A DNA stretch of 64,000 bases from Spiroplasma endosymbiont of Cantharis nigra. Lineage in GTDB: Bacteria; Bacillota_I; Bacilli_A; Mycoplasmatales; Mycoplasmataceae. Below the pieces are notes generated by a model. It was not told where the DNA came from and made no database searches. It worked only from the letters and a program-made list of their open reading frames with translations. Below, in pieces: positions 44,167-54,825 of the stretch; position 1 is the stretch's first letter, and each line of letters begins with the position of its first letter. Made by a program: the position numbers and the translations under genes. Location of the stretch: positions 744,001 through 808,000 of the forward strand of contig NZ_OZ026470.1 in assembly GCF_964019925.1 (NCBI RefSeq). The letters run 5' to 3'.

Positions 44167-44880
44167 TTATTTAATTACAGTGCTTTCTAATTCACCATGT
44201 GCAATTTTGATAATGTTGTCTGCACCATTCATATCAAAGACAACAATTTCCAATTTGCCATCTCTTGATAATGCTGCAGCCGTTGAGTCCATAACTTGTA
44301 AGTTTCCTGCAACTAAATCATTATGTGTTAATTTTTTTAAAAATTTTGCTTGAGAATTAGTATTTGGATCAGAATCATAAACTCCTTTAGTTCCATTTTT
44401 AGCCATTAATAAAGCGTCCGCTTTAATTTCAATTGCTCTAATACTTGCTCCAGTATCTGTTGTGAAGTAACTATATCCAGTTCCTCCAGCAAATATTGTT
44501 ACATAACCTTCATCAAGTTTTTCTCTTGCATTTCTATAGTTATATGAACTTGTTACAGTTTTAATTTCCAAAGATGAATAAACTTTGACTTTATCAAATC
44601 CTAATTTTCTTAATGTAGCTTCAAATGCCAACGCATTCATAATTGTTGCTAACATTCCCATATAATCTGCTTCAATTCTAAATAATTCAAGAGTATCTGC
44701 TAATTTTCCTCTTCAAATATTTCCCCCACCAATTACAATTCCAATTTGCAAACCTTGCTTAGTTAATTCAATTACTTGCTTTGCAACAGCATCTAGTCTT
44801 TCCTTATCATAAATGTCTCCATTTCCTTTTAAGGCTTCTCCAGATATTTTCAATAGAACTCTTTTAAATTTTAGTGCCAT
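44167..44880 (-). CDS. pyrH: uridylate kinase
   Basis: Phosphorylates UMP. 237 residues of the amino-acid-kinase fold. KISGEALKG at 11-19, GIVIGGGNIWRG near 48 (Trp from TGA) and FAGGTGYSYFTTDTGA near 130 are diagnostic. The MALKF start at 44880 has GAGGT upstream; an upstream in-frame ATG at 44916 would add 12 residues and is less likely. Confidence 0.96.
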
Positions 44881-44906
44881 ACTTACCTCGCTAGATAGAT
44901 TATAAC

Positions 44907-44943
44907 AAAAACCCATATTTTTTTGATAAAAATATGGGTTTTT
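44907..44943 (-). terminator. terminator of the APC permease gene
   Basis: AAAAACCCATATTTT and AAAATATGGGTTTTT form a 15-bp stem with a short loop. Confidence 0.85.
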
Positions 44944-44964
44944 TACAATTTAATATTTATATTA

Positions 44965-46341
44965 TTAAATCTGTTTATTATCAACAACTTCCTTTTTTGT
45001 TTGCTTTTCTTGTAAATAGAATTTTAAAAAACCTATTGGAACAATTAAAATAACTAACAATATAACTAAAATCGGTTTTCAAATATCAGCCCTTTTTGTT
45101 GCACTTAACATTAACATCATTGAGCCTCCAAGTGTTAATAGACAAGTTAAATATGCAAAAGTAACAAATATTCAAAATAGTCAATTTTTATAAATTTTCT
45201 TATAAGTAGGTTCTTTTAATCTTAAGTAGATTACATTAGTTGTCATTAATATTTTTAATGCGCTTACTGCTAATGAAAAATATGCTAATAATTCAACAAT
45301 TTGATTAAAAATTATATACAATATAGCACAGCCAATTAAAAGTAACATAGCCATATATGGTTGATTTGATCATTTAGAAGTTTTTAAAAATGGCTTAGAT
45401 AAATCTTTTTCTTCTGCCATTTTATATATCAATCTTGTTTGATATAACAAAAATGCATTAATTGAACCAATAAATAATAAAATTGCTAAAACATTAAAAG
45501 TTATTTTTGATCAATAAGGTAATTTAGAAAAAGCCAATAATCCTTGATTACCATTTGCCATTTCATCACCTGATGAGGCTAAAGATAACAAAGCAATCCC
45601 ATATATTAAATAAATTGTAATAACAATTATCACACCACAAATAATTACTCTTGGTGTAGTTTTTTCTGCATTTTTAATTTCTCCTGCTACATAAGTTGGT
45701 ACTTCTGTACCCGAATATGAAAACATAGTCATTGTAATTGCTGGAATTAATAAAGATGATGAAATATATGCTTGACCTAAACCTTGATTCATTTCCTTAT
45801 TACTTAAAAGCCCATTAGTTGAACCATAAACTAAAGCTAATATCATTACAAATAATATAGGTAATGCTTTAATTACTAAAAAAATTATTTGACTTACTTG
45901 ACTACTATTTTTTAAAAATATTTGAGTTCCCCCAATTAATAATAAAATTAAAATTGATATAGTCTTTAATAAGTAAATATTATCAGCTTTTGCCATACTC
46001 ATAATAATTGTAGATAAAGCTAAGCAACTACTTGCTATTGCAGTTGCTGATACAAATAATGTTAAAACTCAGCCAAATCAAAAACTCATAACTTTTCAAT
46101 TTGCTTTTCTTAATCAACTATAAGTAGTTCCATTTTCTTGAAAAGAAATTGCAGGTTCTACCATTAAAAATGTTTCAGGAAGAATTATTATTCCCCCAAT
46201 AATTCAAGCTAATATCATAAGCAATGGATTATTACCAACCATCATAAAAACTTGATTAAAAGTAACAAGTAAACTTGAACCAATTGTTGCTGTTAATGTC
46301 AAAGCTAACACAGTTCAAAAACCCATTTTCTTATTTTTCAT
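44965..46341 (-). CDS. APC-family amino acid permease
   Basis: 458 residues with about 12 transmembrane segments. The N-terminal ATIGSSLLVTFNQVF matches the substrate-binding helix 1 of the APC superfamily, and SYSGTEVPTYVAGEIKNAEKTTPR is the typical helix-6/loop signature. Specificity is not evident. The start overlaps the hydrolase gene upstream by 11 bases. It lies within the insertion that separates pyrH from tsf. Confidence 0.87.
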
Positions 46342-47362
46342 TTTTTATTCTCTCGCTTTCCTTTGAAAACTCTAAAGTTCTATTTATGTACTCTTCATTA
46401 TAATCTACAATTACATTTACATGTTCAGAACCCTCTGGTGTTCATAATATACTTCTTTTATTTTTTTCTAAAGAGATTTTTTTATTATACATATCTAAAC
46501 TCATTTCATAAGGAATAAATGTATCACCAATAGCATGTATAAAAAATATTGGTACATCCTTATTAAATTTCATATTTTTAATTAAATTGTAACTATTTTG
46601 ATTAGTTTTTGTAATTTTACTAAACTTCTTAGTATAATTTAAACCATTAAATCATCAAGCTTTTTTAAAAAAATTATTTTGAATATAATAACGATATTGA
46701 TATTTAATTTTATTAAAACCACAATCAGCAACTACTCAACTTATTTCATTTTTAAAAAGACCTTTTTGAGAATACAGAATAGAAGTTGAAGCGCCCATGC
46801 TATTACCAATTAAACCAATATTTTTAACATTATTGTTAATTTTCAAATCACTTATAATTTCATCTAGCATTTCAATACTTGAATAACCAATATCAGTATA
46901 TTTGCCATAGCTCTCTCCATGTGCAAATGCATCAAAAGATAAAATATTATATCCCTTTTTAAAATAGTGGTAAACAAGTCTTAAAGCTAAATATTTATCT
47001 TCAGTTCAACCATGTAAAGCAATTACTCAATTATTGCTTTTCTTATTTATAGCTTTAATATAACTTATATCTCCTTTTTTGGTTTTCAACTTATACTCTT
47101 TAATATCATTTTTTTTAAATGATTCCTCTTTTAAACTCATTTTTTTTAAATCTCAATAGTGATAATCTAAACAATTCAATTTACTTGTAATATTTGGATA
47201 CTGACCAATATTCCTCTCTTTTTCAGATCTTGGATATGTATAACAAAAATCCTTATATATTTTAAAATCCCTTTTTGATTTTATTAAAATTAAAGGAATT
47301 AAAATAATTGTAAGTAAAATTCTTGAAAAATTATACTTATATTTTTTTATATTTTTAGACAT
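46331..47362 (-). CDS. membrane-anchored alpha/beta hydrolase
   Basis: 343 residues. N-terminal hydrophobic anchor at residues ~13-28, then an alpha/beta-hydrolase domain. ALHGWTEDK forms the oxyanion site, IGNSMGAS the GxSxG nucleophile elbow, IHAIGDTFIP the catalytic Asp, and SEHVNVIVD the catalytic His. The family covers esterases, lipases and peptidases; the substrate is unknown. Overlaps the downstream permease start, so the two are probably co-translated. Confidence 0.82.
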
Positions 47363-47474
47363 AAACTATTCCTCTCAAGAATTTCATTTTAATTCCTACA
47401 AAAAAATTTTAAAAGATATATTGGATATTTTTTCACTTTTATAAAAAATGAAAATTTTTTTTATATTAAAAAAC

Positions 47475-48425
47475 CTACTCAGTATATTCTTCTTGAGTTA
47501 AGTTTCTATTATAAAAGAATCTATCCTTTACAGTTCAAAGTGACTCACATATTGAGGGAATGCAAATTATTAAAAGTATATAATCAAAAATTGTATTTAT
47601 GGAATTATAAATAAATGAGTAACCGATATTATTTGCTCAATTGAATTCCTTATTTATTACTTCAATTTTATTTGGATTTAATCAGTATACAACTCCCGAA
47701 GTAACTCTTGAGAAATATAAAAATATAATTGGTATAGAAATAAAGGCAAATCATACTCCAATTTTAGTAATCATTTTATTTGTTTTTACATTTGGTGTGA
47801 AAAAACCAGCTGTAAAAATTAATAGAGTTGGTAATCAATAATCAAAGAAAAATTGTCAAAACTGTAAATATGCTCCTGGTAAAAGTATTGATAAAGTTGC
47901 TGCTAAGAAACATAAAGTAATTGAAGCAGATATTGACAAGATAAAAGCTCCAAAAAAAAGTGGTATATACTTAAATGTCAATGTAATATAAAAAGGCATT
48001 GGTGGTATTAATCCTGTTACAAAACCTATTGAAAAATATAAAGCTAATAATAGTGAAATTGAAGTTATATCAAATATTGTTCATCTTTTCATTTTTATTT
48101 TTTTAAATTTAAAGTCTTGTTTACTTAAATAGTAAATTAAAGTCTCTAAATTTAAAGTAATAAAAGCTAAGGCCATTATATTTTTTTTATTAAAATTATC
48201 CTTATCTAGGATAATATTAAGAATTAGTGAAAAATTTATTAAAGTAAATAAAACAAAAAATAAGGAAAAACAAAAAGAGATTGTTATTATTTTTCCAAGT
48301 AATAGACTACCGTTTTGATCTCCTGCCTCAATAATTGTAATAATTGCTCAAATCACTAATCCTAAGCAAATTAATATTCTTATTGTAGATAAAGTTATTG
48401 ATAATTTTATAATTTTTTTATTCAT
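47475..48425 (-). CDS. thiT: thiamine ECF transporter S component (ThiT-like)
   Basis: 316 residues, eight to ten hydrophobic segments. The second half has the S-component pattern, and FWQFFFDYWLPTLLIFTAGF resembles the ThiT motif QxxLDYxLAF in a transmembrane region. The TPP riboswitch directly upstream is the strongest argument. The first ~110 residues are extra compared with the usual ~190-residue ThiT. TGGAGGAAC precedes the ATG. Thiamine or a precursor is inferred as cargo. Confidence 0.75.
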
Positions 48426-48447
48426 GAAGTTCCTCCATGAAAAAAGC

Positions 48448-48545
48448 AGAATTTTTATTCTAAAGGTCTTCCTACGCTAGTATTAACTAGATCAGGTTCT
48501 AAGAGTGTTTCTCAAACTTATTTAAAAGTTACCTCTGCCTTTTTC
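48448..48545 (-). promoter_or_regulatory. TPP riboswitch (THI element)
   Basis: Minus strand contains the conserved TTTGAGA and GAACCTGATCTAGTTAATAC followed by TAGCGTAGGAAGA, hallmark of the thiamine pyrophosphate aptamer. A hairpin AGAAT/ATTCT followed by GCTTTTTT near 48440-48460 is the likely terminator before the GGAGG of thiT. Confidence 0.9.
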
Positions 48546-48570
48546 ATACTTATTTTATATTAAATAAAAT

Positions 48571-48596
48571 AAAAACACATATTAAAATGTGTTTTT
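48571..48596 (-). terminator. terminator of the repeat-tailed membrane gene
   Basis: AAAAACACAT and ATGTGTTTTT form a 10-bp stem with a 6-base loop. Confidence 0.8.
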
Positions 48597-48607
48597 ATCT
48601 ATTAATT

Positions 48608-49483
48608 TTATTTCTCTAAATCTGTCTTAGATTTTGCAACTGTCTTTTTGGCAGTTGATTCAGCTTTAGCAACTGTTTTTTCGGCAGTCTTTTCAGCTTT
48701 TTCAACTGTCTTTTCAGCTTTTTCAACTGTTTTTTCAGCAGTTTTTTCGGCCTTTTCAACTGTTTTTTTGGCAGTTGATTCTGCTTTAGCAACTGTTTTT
48801 TCAGCTTTTTCAATTGTCTTTTCGGCTTCTATTTCTACTTTTTCATTTGGTGCTTTCACATCTTTTTTAGAAATTTCTAAAGCTTCAGCTCTAATTTTAG
48901 CCACTTGTTCTTTAAAATAAGTAACCTCATCTCCCTTTTCTGGATTAACTCCTGTTTTTGATGCATTCTCTAAAAAATAAATTCCTAGAGCTGTTTTTTT
49001 ACTAAATTTTATTTTTTTAATTGTTCTTCTACCTTCTAAGTAGTTAACATAAACAGCACTTTTTTCATCATCTTCAATTATTTTTTGAATTTTTGATAAT
49101 TTAATTGATTCTCCCAATGTAACAATTTTTTCATCATCAATATAAAATCATAGTTGATTTGAAAAAAATAAAACCATTGAAAACCAAATTGCCGATGTTA
49201 CAAATGATATTACAATACAAACAATAAACAATGACATAGTTAAGCTTTTTAAATCTATAAAATAAAATACCAATGACATTACTGCTGCTACAATTGATAA
49301 AATTTGTAAACCTATCATAATTCCAACTAATAATTTATTAGCAAATTTAACTTCAGATTTATTTGTTTTAAATAACCCTGTTAAATATCATGAATAGACT
49401 GATGATAATGGTGCTACAGTTAAAAGGACAATTGAAAGAATTAATAAATTACTTGCTTGTAAAGATAATAAATTATTAACCAT
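48608..49483 (-). CDS. membrane protein with Lys/Glu/Ala/Thr repeat tail
   Basis: 291 residues, not recognised. Three transmembrane segments in the first ~120 residues, then a soluble domain (~residues 122-215), then about 75 residues of imperfect repeats built from KTVEKAEKTAEK and KTVAKAESTAKK. Such Ala-Glu-Lys-Thr repeats usually form long amphipathic helices. Starts 1 base after the tsf stop, so it is co-translated with tsf and occupies the place where pyrH is normally found. Confidence 0.75.
48615..48830 (-). repeat. imperfect coding repeat in the tail of the preceding gene
   Basis: Tandem units of about 18-36 bases encoding AEKTVEK/AESTAKK variants. The units differ by synonymous and small changes, so they are an old, diverging array; expansion and contraction by recombination is possible. 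Confidence 0.75.
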
Positions 49484-49484
49484 A

Positions 49485-50360
49485 TTAATTACCTGCCAAC
49501 TGTGCTGCAACTTCAGCTGCAAAATCTGTTGTTACTTTTTCAATTCCTTCTCCAACTTCAAATCTAAACATTTGTTTTAAAGTTGCGCCTTTTGATTTTA
49601 CAAAGTTTCCTACTGTTTGTTTTTCATCCATTACAAAACCTTGATCCAATAAAGTTATTTCAGCAATCTTTTTATTTAGTTTTCCTTTTAAAATATTTTC
49701 AGCAACATTTTCAGGTTTACCAGTTAAATCAGTAGTTTCCTTAATAATGTGCATTTCTTGATCTTTAAATTCCTGAGGCACATCAGTTTGTGATAAATAT
49801 TTTGGAGACATAGCTGCAACATGCATACAAACATTATATGCATCTTCACTTGAAATGTTTCCATCAAAATTTAGTAATACAGATATTCTTTTATTTGCAT
49901 GATTATATATTGCTAAATTTTTTCCTTCAACTGCAGCAATTCTTCTTAATTCAATTTTCTCACCAATTGTTGCTGTTGCTTCAACACAAGCTTCACTAAT
50001 ATTTTGCCCTGATGCCAATTTAACATTTAAAGCTTCTTGTAAATTTGTAGCTTTTGATTTTAATAAAGCATTACTAATATTTTCAATTAATGCCATAAAC
50101 TTATCATTTTTAGAAACAAAATCAGTTTCTGAGTTTACTTCAAAAATAATTGCTCTTTTACCATCAGTTTTTGCAAATGAAACTCCTTCAGCTGCTACTC
50201 TATCAGCTTTTTTAGCTGCTTTTGCTAAACCATTTTCTCTTAATCAAACTACTGCTTCTTCAATGTTACCGTTTGTAGCTTCTAAAGCTTTTTTACAGTC
50301 CATCATTCCAGCAGAAGTCATTTCTCTTAATTCTTTAATTAATTGTGGTGTAACTGCCAT
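49485..50360 (-). CDS. tsf: elongation factor Ts
   Basis: Nucleotide exchange factor for EF-Tu. 291 residues. [20 protein letters not shown] (residues 7-26) and [12 protein letters not shown] near 73 are the family signatures. Two TGA codons are not needed in the second half; Trp39 is TGA-encoded. Follows rpsB with an 11-base gap. Confidence 0.97.
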
Positions 50361-50371
50361 TTTAATCTCTC

Positions 50372-51214
50372 CTATTTAGTTTCTTCTTTATTTACAACAG
50401 GTTTTTTAGGTGCAGCTGATCTTTCACCCATTGAATCATTATTTCTTGGTGTATATGGTCTTTGACCTTCTCCATATTGTTTCTCTTCTTTTTTCTGAGC
50501 AACAATTTTTAAACTACTTGGTTGCATTTTAATACCTGCTGCGTCAGCATAAACGTCAACTATAAAATTAATAATAATATTTACTGATTCTTGAATATCG
50601 TCATTTGCAGGAATTACAAAATCAACCATATCTGGATCAACATTTGTATCACAAATAGCAATAACTGGAATTCTTAACTTTCTTGCTTCTTTAACAGCAA
50701 TTTCATCAGTTTTAGGATCAACTACAAACATCGCTGCAGGTAGTTTATGCATTTGCTTAATTCCACCTAAAGTTTTTTCTAATTTAGCTTTTTCTTTTCT
50801 AATTAAAATTTGCTCTTTTTTAGGTCTTAAGTTAATTTTTCCTGTTTTTTCTTCATTTTCAATATCTCATAAAGTTTTAATTCTTAATGAAATTGTTTTC
50901 ATATTTGTTAATGTTCCACCCAATCATCTTGAGTTTACAAAGAAATTCCCACTTCTTAGTGCTGCTTCTTTTACTGCATTTTTGGCACTTCTTTTTGTAC
51001 CAACAAAAATTATTTTCTCTTTTTTTTGTCCAATTAAAGTAACGTATCTTTTAACGTCTTCTAATCTTCAAATAGTTTGTTGTAAATCAATAATATGATT
51101 TTTATTTTTTGCTCCATAAATATATGGTTTCATTTTTGGATTTCAACGCTTAGTTTGGTGTCCAAATTGAGCTCCAGCATCTCATAACTGTTCTCTTGTT
51201 AAATCTTTTGCCAT
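50372..51214 (-). CDS. rpsB: 30S ribosomal protein S2
   Basis: 280 residues with [19 protein letters not shown] near the N-terminus and [14 protein letters not shown] near 96. A C-terminal extension of about 40 residues ([15 protein letters not shown] and on) is typical of Mollicute S2. AAAGGACC upstream. The leader at 51215-51411 has possible regulatory structure. Confidence 0.97.
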
Positions 51215-51300
51215 GTTTTAAGGTCCTTTCAAGTTTTTATTCGTTAATCTTCCATAATGGTTCTAAATAAATCCACTTGTTTAATTAAAAATAACAAGCA
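51215..51300 (-). promoter_or_regulatory. possible S2 autoregulatory leader
   Basis: The ~85 bases before rpsB contain pairable CAAGT...ACTTG ends and an internal CCATTATGG. S2 leaders in other bacteria mediate autoregulation, but I could not match a specific conserved motif. Confidence 0.3.
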
Positions 51301-51392
51301 CTAGGATATAAAATTCCCATATGTGATTGCATACCCAAAATTAAATATACAATATTTATAGTATATCATTTTTTAATATTTGTTCTACAAAA

Positions 51393-51417
51393 AAATAATG
51401 CTTTAAAAGCATTATTT
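51393..51417 (-). terminator. terminator overlapping pepV stop
   Basis: AAATAATGCTT and AAGCATTATTT form an 11-bp stem with a 3-base loop; the right arm covers the stop codon. Confidence 0.75.
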
Positions 51418-52764
51418 TAATTTTGTTAATTTGACTAAAGATTTTGCATAAATTTCCATCATTTTCTTTAAATCATCAATTTTTACATATTCATTATATG
51501 CATGCATAGTTGAATCATTCATATCAAATTCTGCTCCAAAGGCAATCATATTTGGCATTGATTTTGCAAATGTTCCCCCACCAATTGCTATTGGTTCAGC
51601 TTTTAAATCCCCAGTTACTTCTTTATAAACTTGCATAATGTTTTTTACAACTTCACTATCTTTTGGAAAATAAACTCTATCCTCAATTGAAGATAATTTT
51701 AATTCAATGTTTTGATTTGAAACAAATTTCTCTAAAACTTCCACAACATCTTTTTTTGGTTCTCTTGTACAAGGTATTCTAAAATTAATTGTAAATCTAA
51801 AATCTCTTTTAGAAACTTCAACTATTCCATTACAAGCAGTTAAACTTCCAGTCTCATCTGTTAAGTCCCCAAATATTTCTTTCATATCAAAATTTAGGTG
51901 AGCATATTTTGAAACAAATTCAGTCAAAGGATGTTTCAATCCAATTTCAGCAATTGCTTTTAATAATCAAGTTGATGCAGATATTCCTTTAAATGGTAAA
52001 CTTCCATGAGCTGATACTCCTTTTACAAATAAGTAGTTATCTTTTTCATAAGAATCAATTGAGTTTTTCTTTAATCAAGCTGCAATTTCGCTTTTTTTAG
52101 GTCCATTATATTTAACTAAATCATTTACGGCGTTGTAAACTTCTCCTCCACTTAATTCAAATTCGGATTCAAATTTTCCCACTAAATCAACATCAGCAAT
52201 TCATTTTTCTGCATAGACAACAGGAAAATGACCATCAGGAACATATCCTAAATCACATAATTGCTCATTTGCAACATATGCTTCCATACATTCTCAGTTT
52301 GTTTCTTCACTTGTACCAAAAATAAATCTAACTTTATAATCCGGTTTAAAACCATTATCAATTAAATATTTAAAAGCAAAAATATTCATCATTGTAGGTC
52401 CTTTATCATCGAAAGTCCCTCTACCAATTAATTTTCCATCTTTTATTATTGGTTCAAATGGATTAGTTTTTCACTCATCAATATTTCCTGCAGGAACAAC
52501 ATCTAAATGACAAATTATTCCAAATAATTTATCTCCAGTTCCATAATCTGCATAACCGTATCTGTAATCTGGAGCTATAAAAGTTTCAAAACCAAAACCC
52601 TTTAGTAAATCTATACAATGATTTAGAACATTTTTTATTTCTTGATGTACAGGCGCTCCATATGTCAGATCTCTTCTATAAGATGGCATAGCCACTATTT
52701 TTTTTGTTTCTTCCAAAGCTTGATCAAAATATTGACCTAATAATATTTCTTTAACTACATTCAT
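51412..52764 (-). CDS. pepV: M20 dipeptidase PepV-like
   Basis: 450 residues. Zinc-dependent peptidase. Metal ligands appear in GIICHLDVVPAG (H, D), GRGTFDDKGP (bridging Asp), GTSEETNWE (Glu pair) and VPDGHFP. The C-terminal IAIGGGTFAKSMPNMIAFG matches PepV. Probably cytosolic, releasing amino acids from imported di- and tripeptides. At least five TGA-Trp. Confidence 0.94.
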
Positions 52765-52775
52765 AAATATTCTCC

Positions 52776-53624
52776 TTAATTTTTATTTCTTTCTTTTACA
52801 ACAATATCATAGGCATCATTTATTTGAGCCATTTTTTCTTTTGCATATTCATTATTATTTTTATCAGGATGATACATTTTAGCAAGTTTTAAATAGGCTT
52901 TTCTAATTTTATCATCTGAATCAGTTGGTAACACTTCCAAAATTTTGTAAGCTTCTATTAATTTTAACTGCATTTCATTAACTTCAAAATTTGTTTTATT
53001 TTTTTCATTTGATTTAACTTGTAATTGAATTTCAATCATTTCAATAATTTTATTTAATTGTTTAGAAAATTCAAGAAACTGACTATCAATATATTCATTT
53101 AAACTTTCTGGTTTAATTGATTTAAAACTTTTATTTTCTTCTTTAAAAATGATAGCTGGTATAACTGCTAAAATAAATGTCTGCTTATACAAATTAAAAG
53201 TTTTTGTAATAAACTCACTATATATCAATAATAGAACTTTTGTTGAAAATACAATAAAATTTTTTTTGGATAAGTTTTCAAAAATTACAAAAAAATCAAA
53301 TTCTTTAACTGCTCAATAATCATAAAAACTTTTTTGAGTATTTTCAATAGTTAAAATTAGTTTTTCATTTTTATATTTTTTCTTTATTTCTTTAAATTCA
53401 GATTTGAAAGGAAATCTATTAAAACTTTCAACTAAATCAATTTCCTTTATTAAAACAATTTTATCCTTTTGACTTGCAAATGAGGATTTAAAACTTTTTA
53501 ATGCTTCATTAACTTGAATATTATCTTTACTATTTTTTTCACGTTTTCCTAATTTAATCTTATACAAAAAACTTAAAATACCAAATAAAAATAATAAAAT
53601 AAAAACTAATACTCAAAATGACAT
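52776..53624 (-). CDS. membrane-anchored protein with C-terminal J domain
   Basis: 282 residues. N-terminal hydrophobic anchor (MSFWVLVFILLFLFGILSF), a central ~190-residue helical region with a second possible membrane segment near 135-150, and a C-terminal J domain (~residues 222-282) with YKILEVLPTDSDDKIRKAY and the HPD motif in MYHPDKNN. The HPD motif stimulates DnaK ATPase. The J domain at the C-terminus with a membrane anchor at the N-terminus is like eukaryotic/DjlA-type cochaperones rather than DnaJ. Function in recruiting DnaK to the membrane is inferred. Confidence 0.8.
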
Positions 53625-53644
53625 TATTAAACTCCTCTTTTCAT

Positions 53645-53670
53645 TAAAAAAACTCCTATTTAAAGGAGCC
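53645..53670 (-). terminator. terminator of the rplU-prp-rpmA operon
   Basis: AACTCCT...AGGAG stem with A/T flanks just after the rpmA stop. Confidence 0.7.
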
Positions 53671-53682
53671 TCTTATTTATTA

Positions 53683-53973
53683 TTATTTAGATTCTTGGGG
53701 AATAACAACAGCTCTAGTTCTGTTTTTACCAAATCTTTGATATTTTACTATTCCTGATACTAATGCAAATAATGTATCATCTCCACCACGTCCAACATTT
53801 ACACCTGGATGGATTTTTGTTCCTCTTTGTCTGAAAATTATAGAACCTGCATTAGCAAATTGTCCATCTGCTTTTTTAGCTCCTAAACGTTTTGATTCTG
53901 AGTCACGACCATTTCTAGTTGACCCTACTCCCTTTTTAGAAGCAAAATATTGTAATCCTAATAAGAAACGCAT
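53683..53973 (-). CDS. rpmA: 50S ribosomal protein L27 with cleavable N-terminal extension
   Basis: 96 residues. N-terminal [10 protein letters not shown] precedes the mature [21 protein letters not shown]. The extension matches the Firmicute L27 prosequence cleaved by Prp before Ala11. The protease gene lies just upstream (1-base gap). Cleavage exposes the tail that reaches the peptidyl-transferase centre. Confidence 0.97.
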   Translation of the reverse strand: MRFLLGLQYFASKKGVGSTRNGRDSESKRLGAKKADGQFANAGSIIFRQRGTKIHPGVNVGRGGDDTLFALVSGIVKYQRFGKNRTRAVVIPQESK

Positions 53974-53974
53974 A

Positions 53975-54286
53975 TTAAATCATCCTTTCTATTTTAAAAT
54001 TCTTTGGATATTGTACCTCAATAGTTTCTAGTTGAATAATCATAAACTCTAATAGATGATTTAATAAATTATCCTCTATTATTACTTTTATTTCTATTCT
54101 ATTTGCATCAACATTAATTTCTATATTTTTATTAAATTTAATATCTAATGCATTTAATGATCCTGAAACTATCCCTGTAATTGCAGCACATACAAGATCT
54201 TCTCCATGATCTTTTAAATTTGCATGTCCACTTATTACAAATGAATTTATTTTATTTTCCTTTTTAAAAATTTTTGCTTTTACCAT
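53975..54286 (-). CDS. prp: ribosomal-processing cysteine protease Prp
   Basis: 103 residues. Cleaves the N-terminal extension of L27. [24 protein letters not shown] contains the catalytic His (SGHA) and Cys (VCAA). The ATG at 54286 has GAGGA 7 bases upstream; a TTG three bases earlier would be poorer. Located between rplU and rpmA, the conserved place. Confidence 0.94.
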   Translation of the reverse strand: MVKAKIFKKENKINSFVISGHANLKDHGEDLVCAAITGIVSGSLNALDIKFNKNIEINVDANRIEIKVIIEDNLLNHLLEFMIIQLETIEVQYPKNFKIERMI

Positions 54287-54289
54287 CAA

Positions 54290-54673
54290 CTATTCCTCTG
54301 TTTTATTTGAAGTAGAAGTTTTTGGTGCAGCTGTTGTTTTTGGTGCAGCTGATTCTATTGTTGGTTTTGAACCACTTAATGAAATAGTATCAATCTTAAC
54401 CTTAGTATAAGGTTGTCTGTGACCATATACTTTATTAACATTTTTCTTAGGGTGATATCTAACAACTCTAAGTTTCTTTCCTTTACCTTGTTTAACAACA
54501 GTTCCTACAACTGTTGCTCCTTTTATTAAAGGTGAACCTACAGTTCCATCAATCATTAGAACTTCATTAAAAGTAAATTTTTTACCTTCTTCGACCTCTA
54601 ATTTTTCAATATAGATTTCATCTCCTGATTGAACTTTAATTTGTTTTCCACCAGTTTTTATAATTGCGAACAT
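54290..54673 (-). CDS. rplU: 50S ribosomal protein L21
   Basis: 127 residues. [14 protein letters not shown] at the N-terminus and [18 protein letters not shown] near 80 are diagnostic. A Thr/Ala/Pro/Lys-rich tail of about 25 residues ([16 protein letters not shown]) is an extension not found in Bacillus L21. GGGAGGAATAAAG upstream. Confidence 0.96.
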   Translation of the reverse strand: MFAIIKTGGKQIKVQSGDEIYIEKLEVEEGKKFTFNEVLMIDGTVGSPLIKGATVVGTVVKQGKGKKLRVVRYHPKKNVNKVYGHRQPYTKVKIDTISLSGSKPTIESAAPKTTAAPKTSTSNKTEE

Positions 54674-54775
54674 CTTTATTCCTCCCAGTCTAGACTCGCC
54701 TTGTATGTGAGTTATTTTGCAAACTTCTTTATAACATACAAAAGTGCGGTTGAAACTAGCAACCTAAATAATTTT
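54674..54775 (-). promoter_or_regulatory. probable L21 leader (ribosomal-protein autoregulation)
   Basis: The 100 bases before rplU can form hairpins (TTGTATGTTATA...TCACATACAA and GGTTGCTAGTTTCAACC). A leader in this position is known in Firmicutes; the match is by position and fold, not by a full motif. Confidence 0.55.
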
Positions 54776-54825
54776 ATACCAAATTAATAGATTTTTTTAC
54801 TTTTTTTTACTTTTTTAAGCAAATA

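Noticed and set aside
48571..48830. CRISPR-like repeats
   Set aside because: The repeats are coding, diverge from unit to unit and have no spacers. No cas gene is in the window.
48648..48920. Plus-strand frame rich in FSAFSTVFSAV repeats
   Set aside because: It is the antisense shadow of the KTVEKAEK coding repeats and has no ribosome site.
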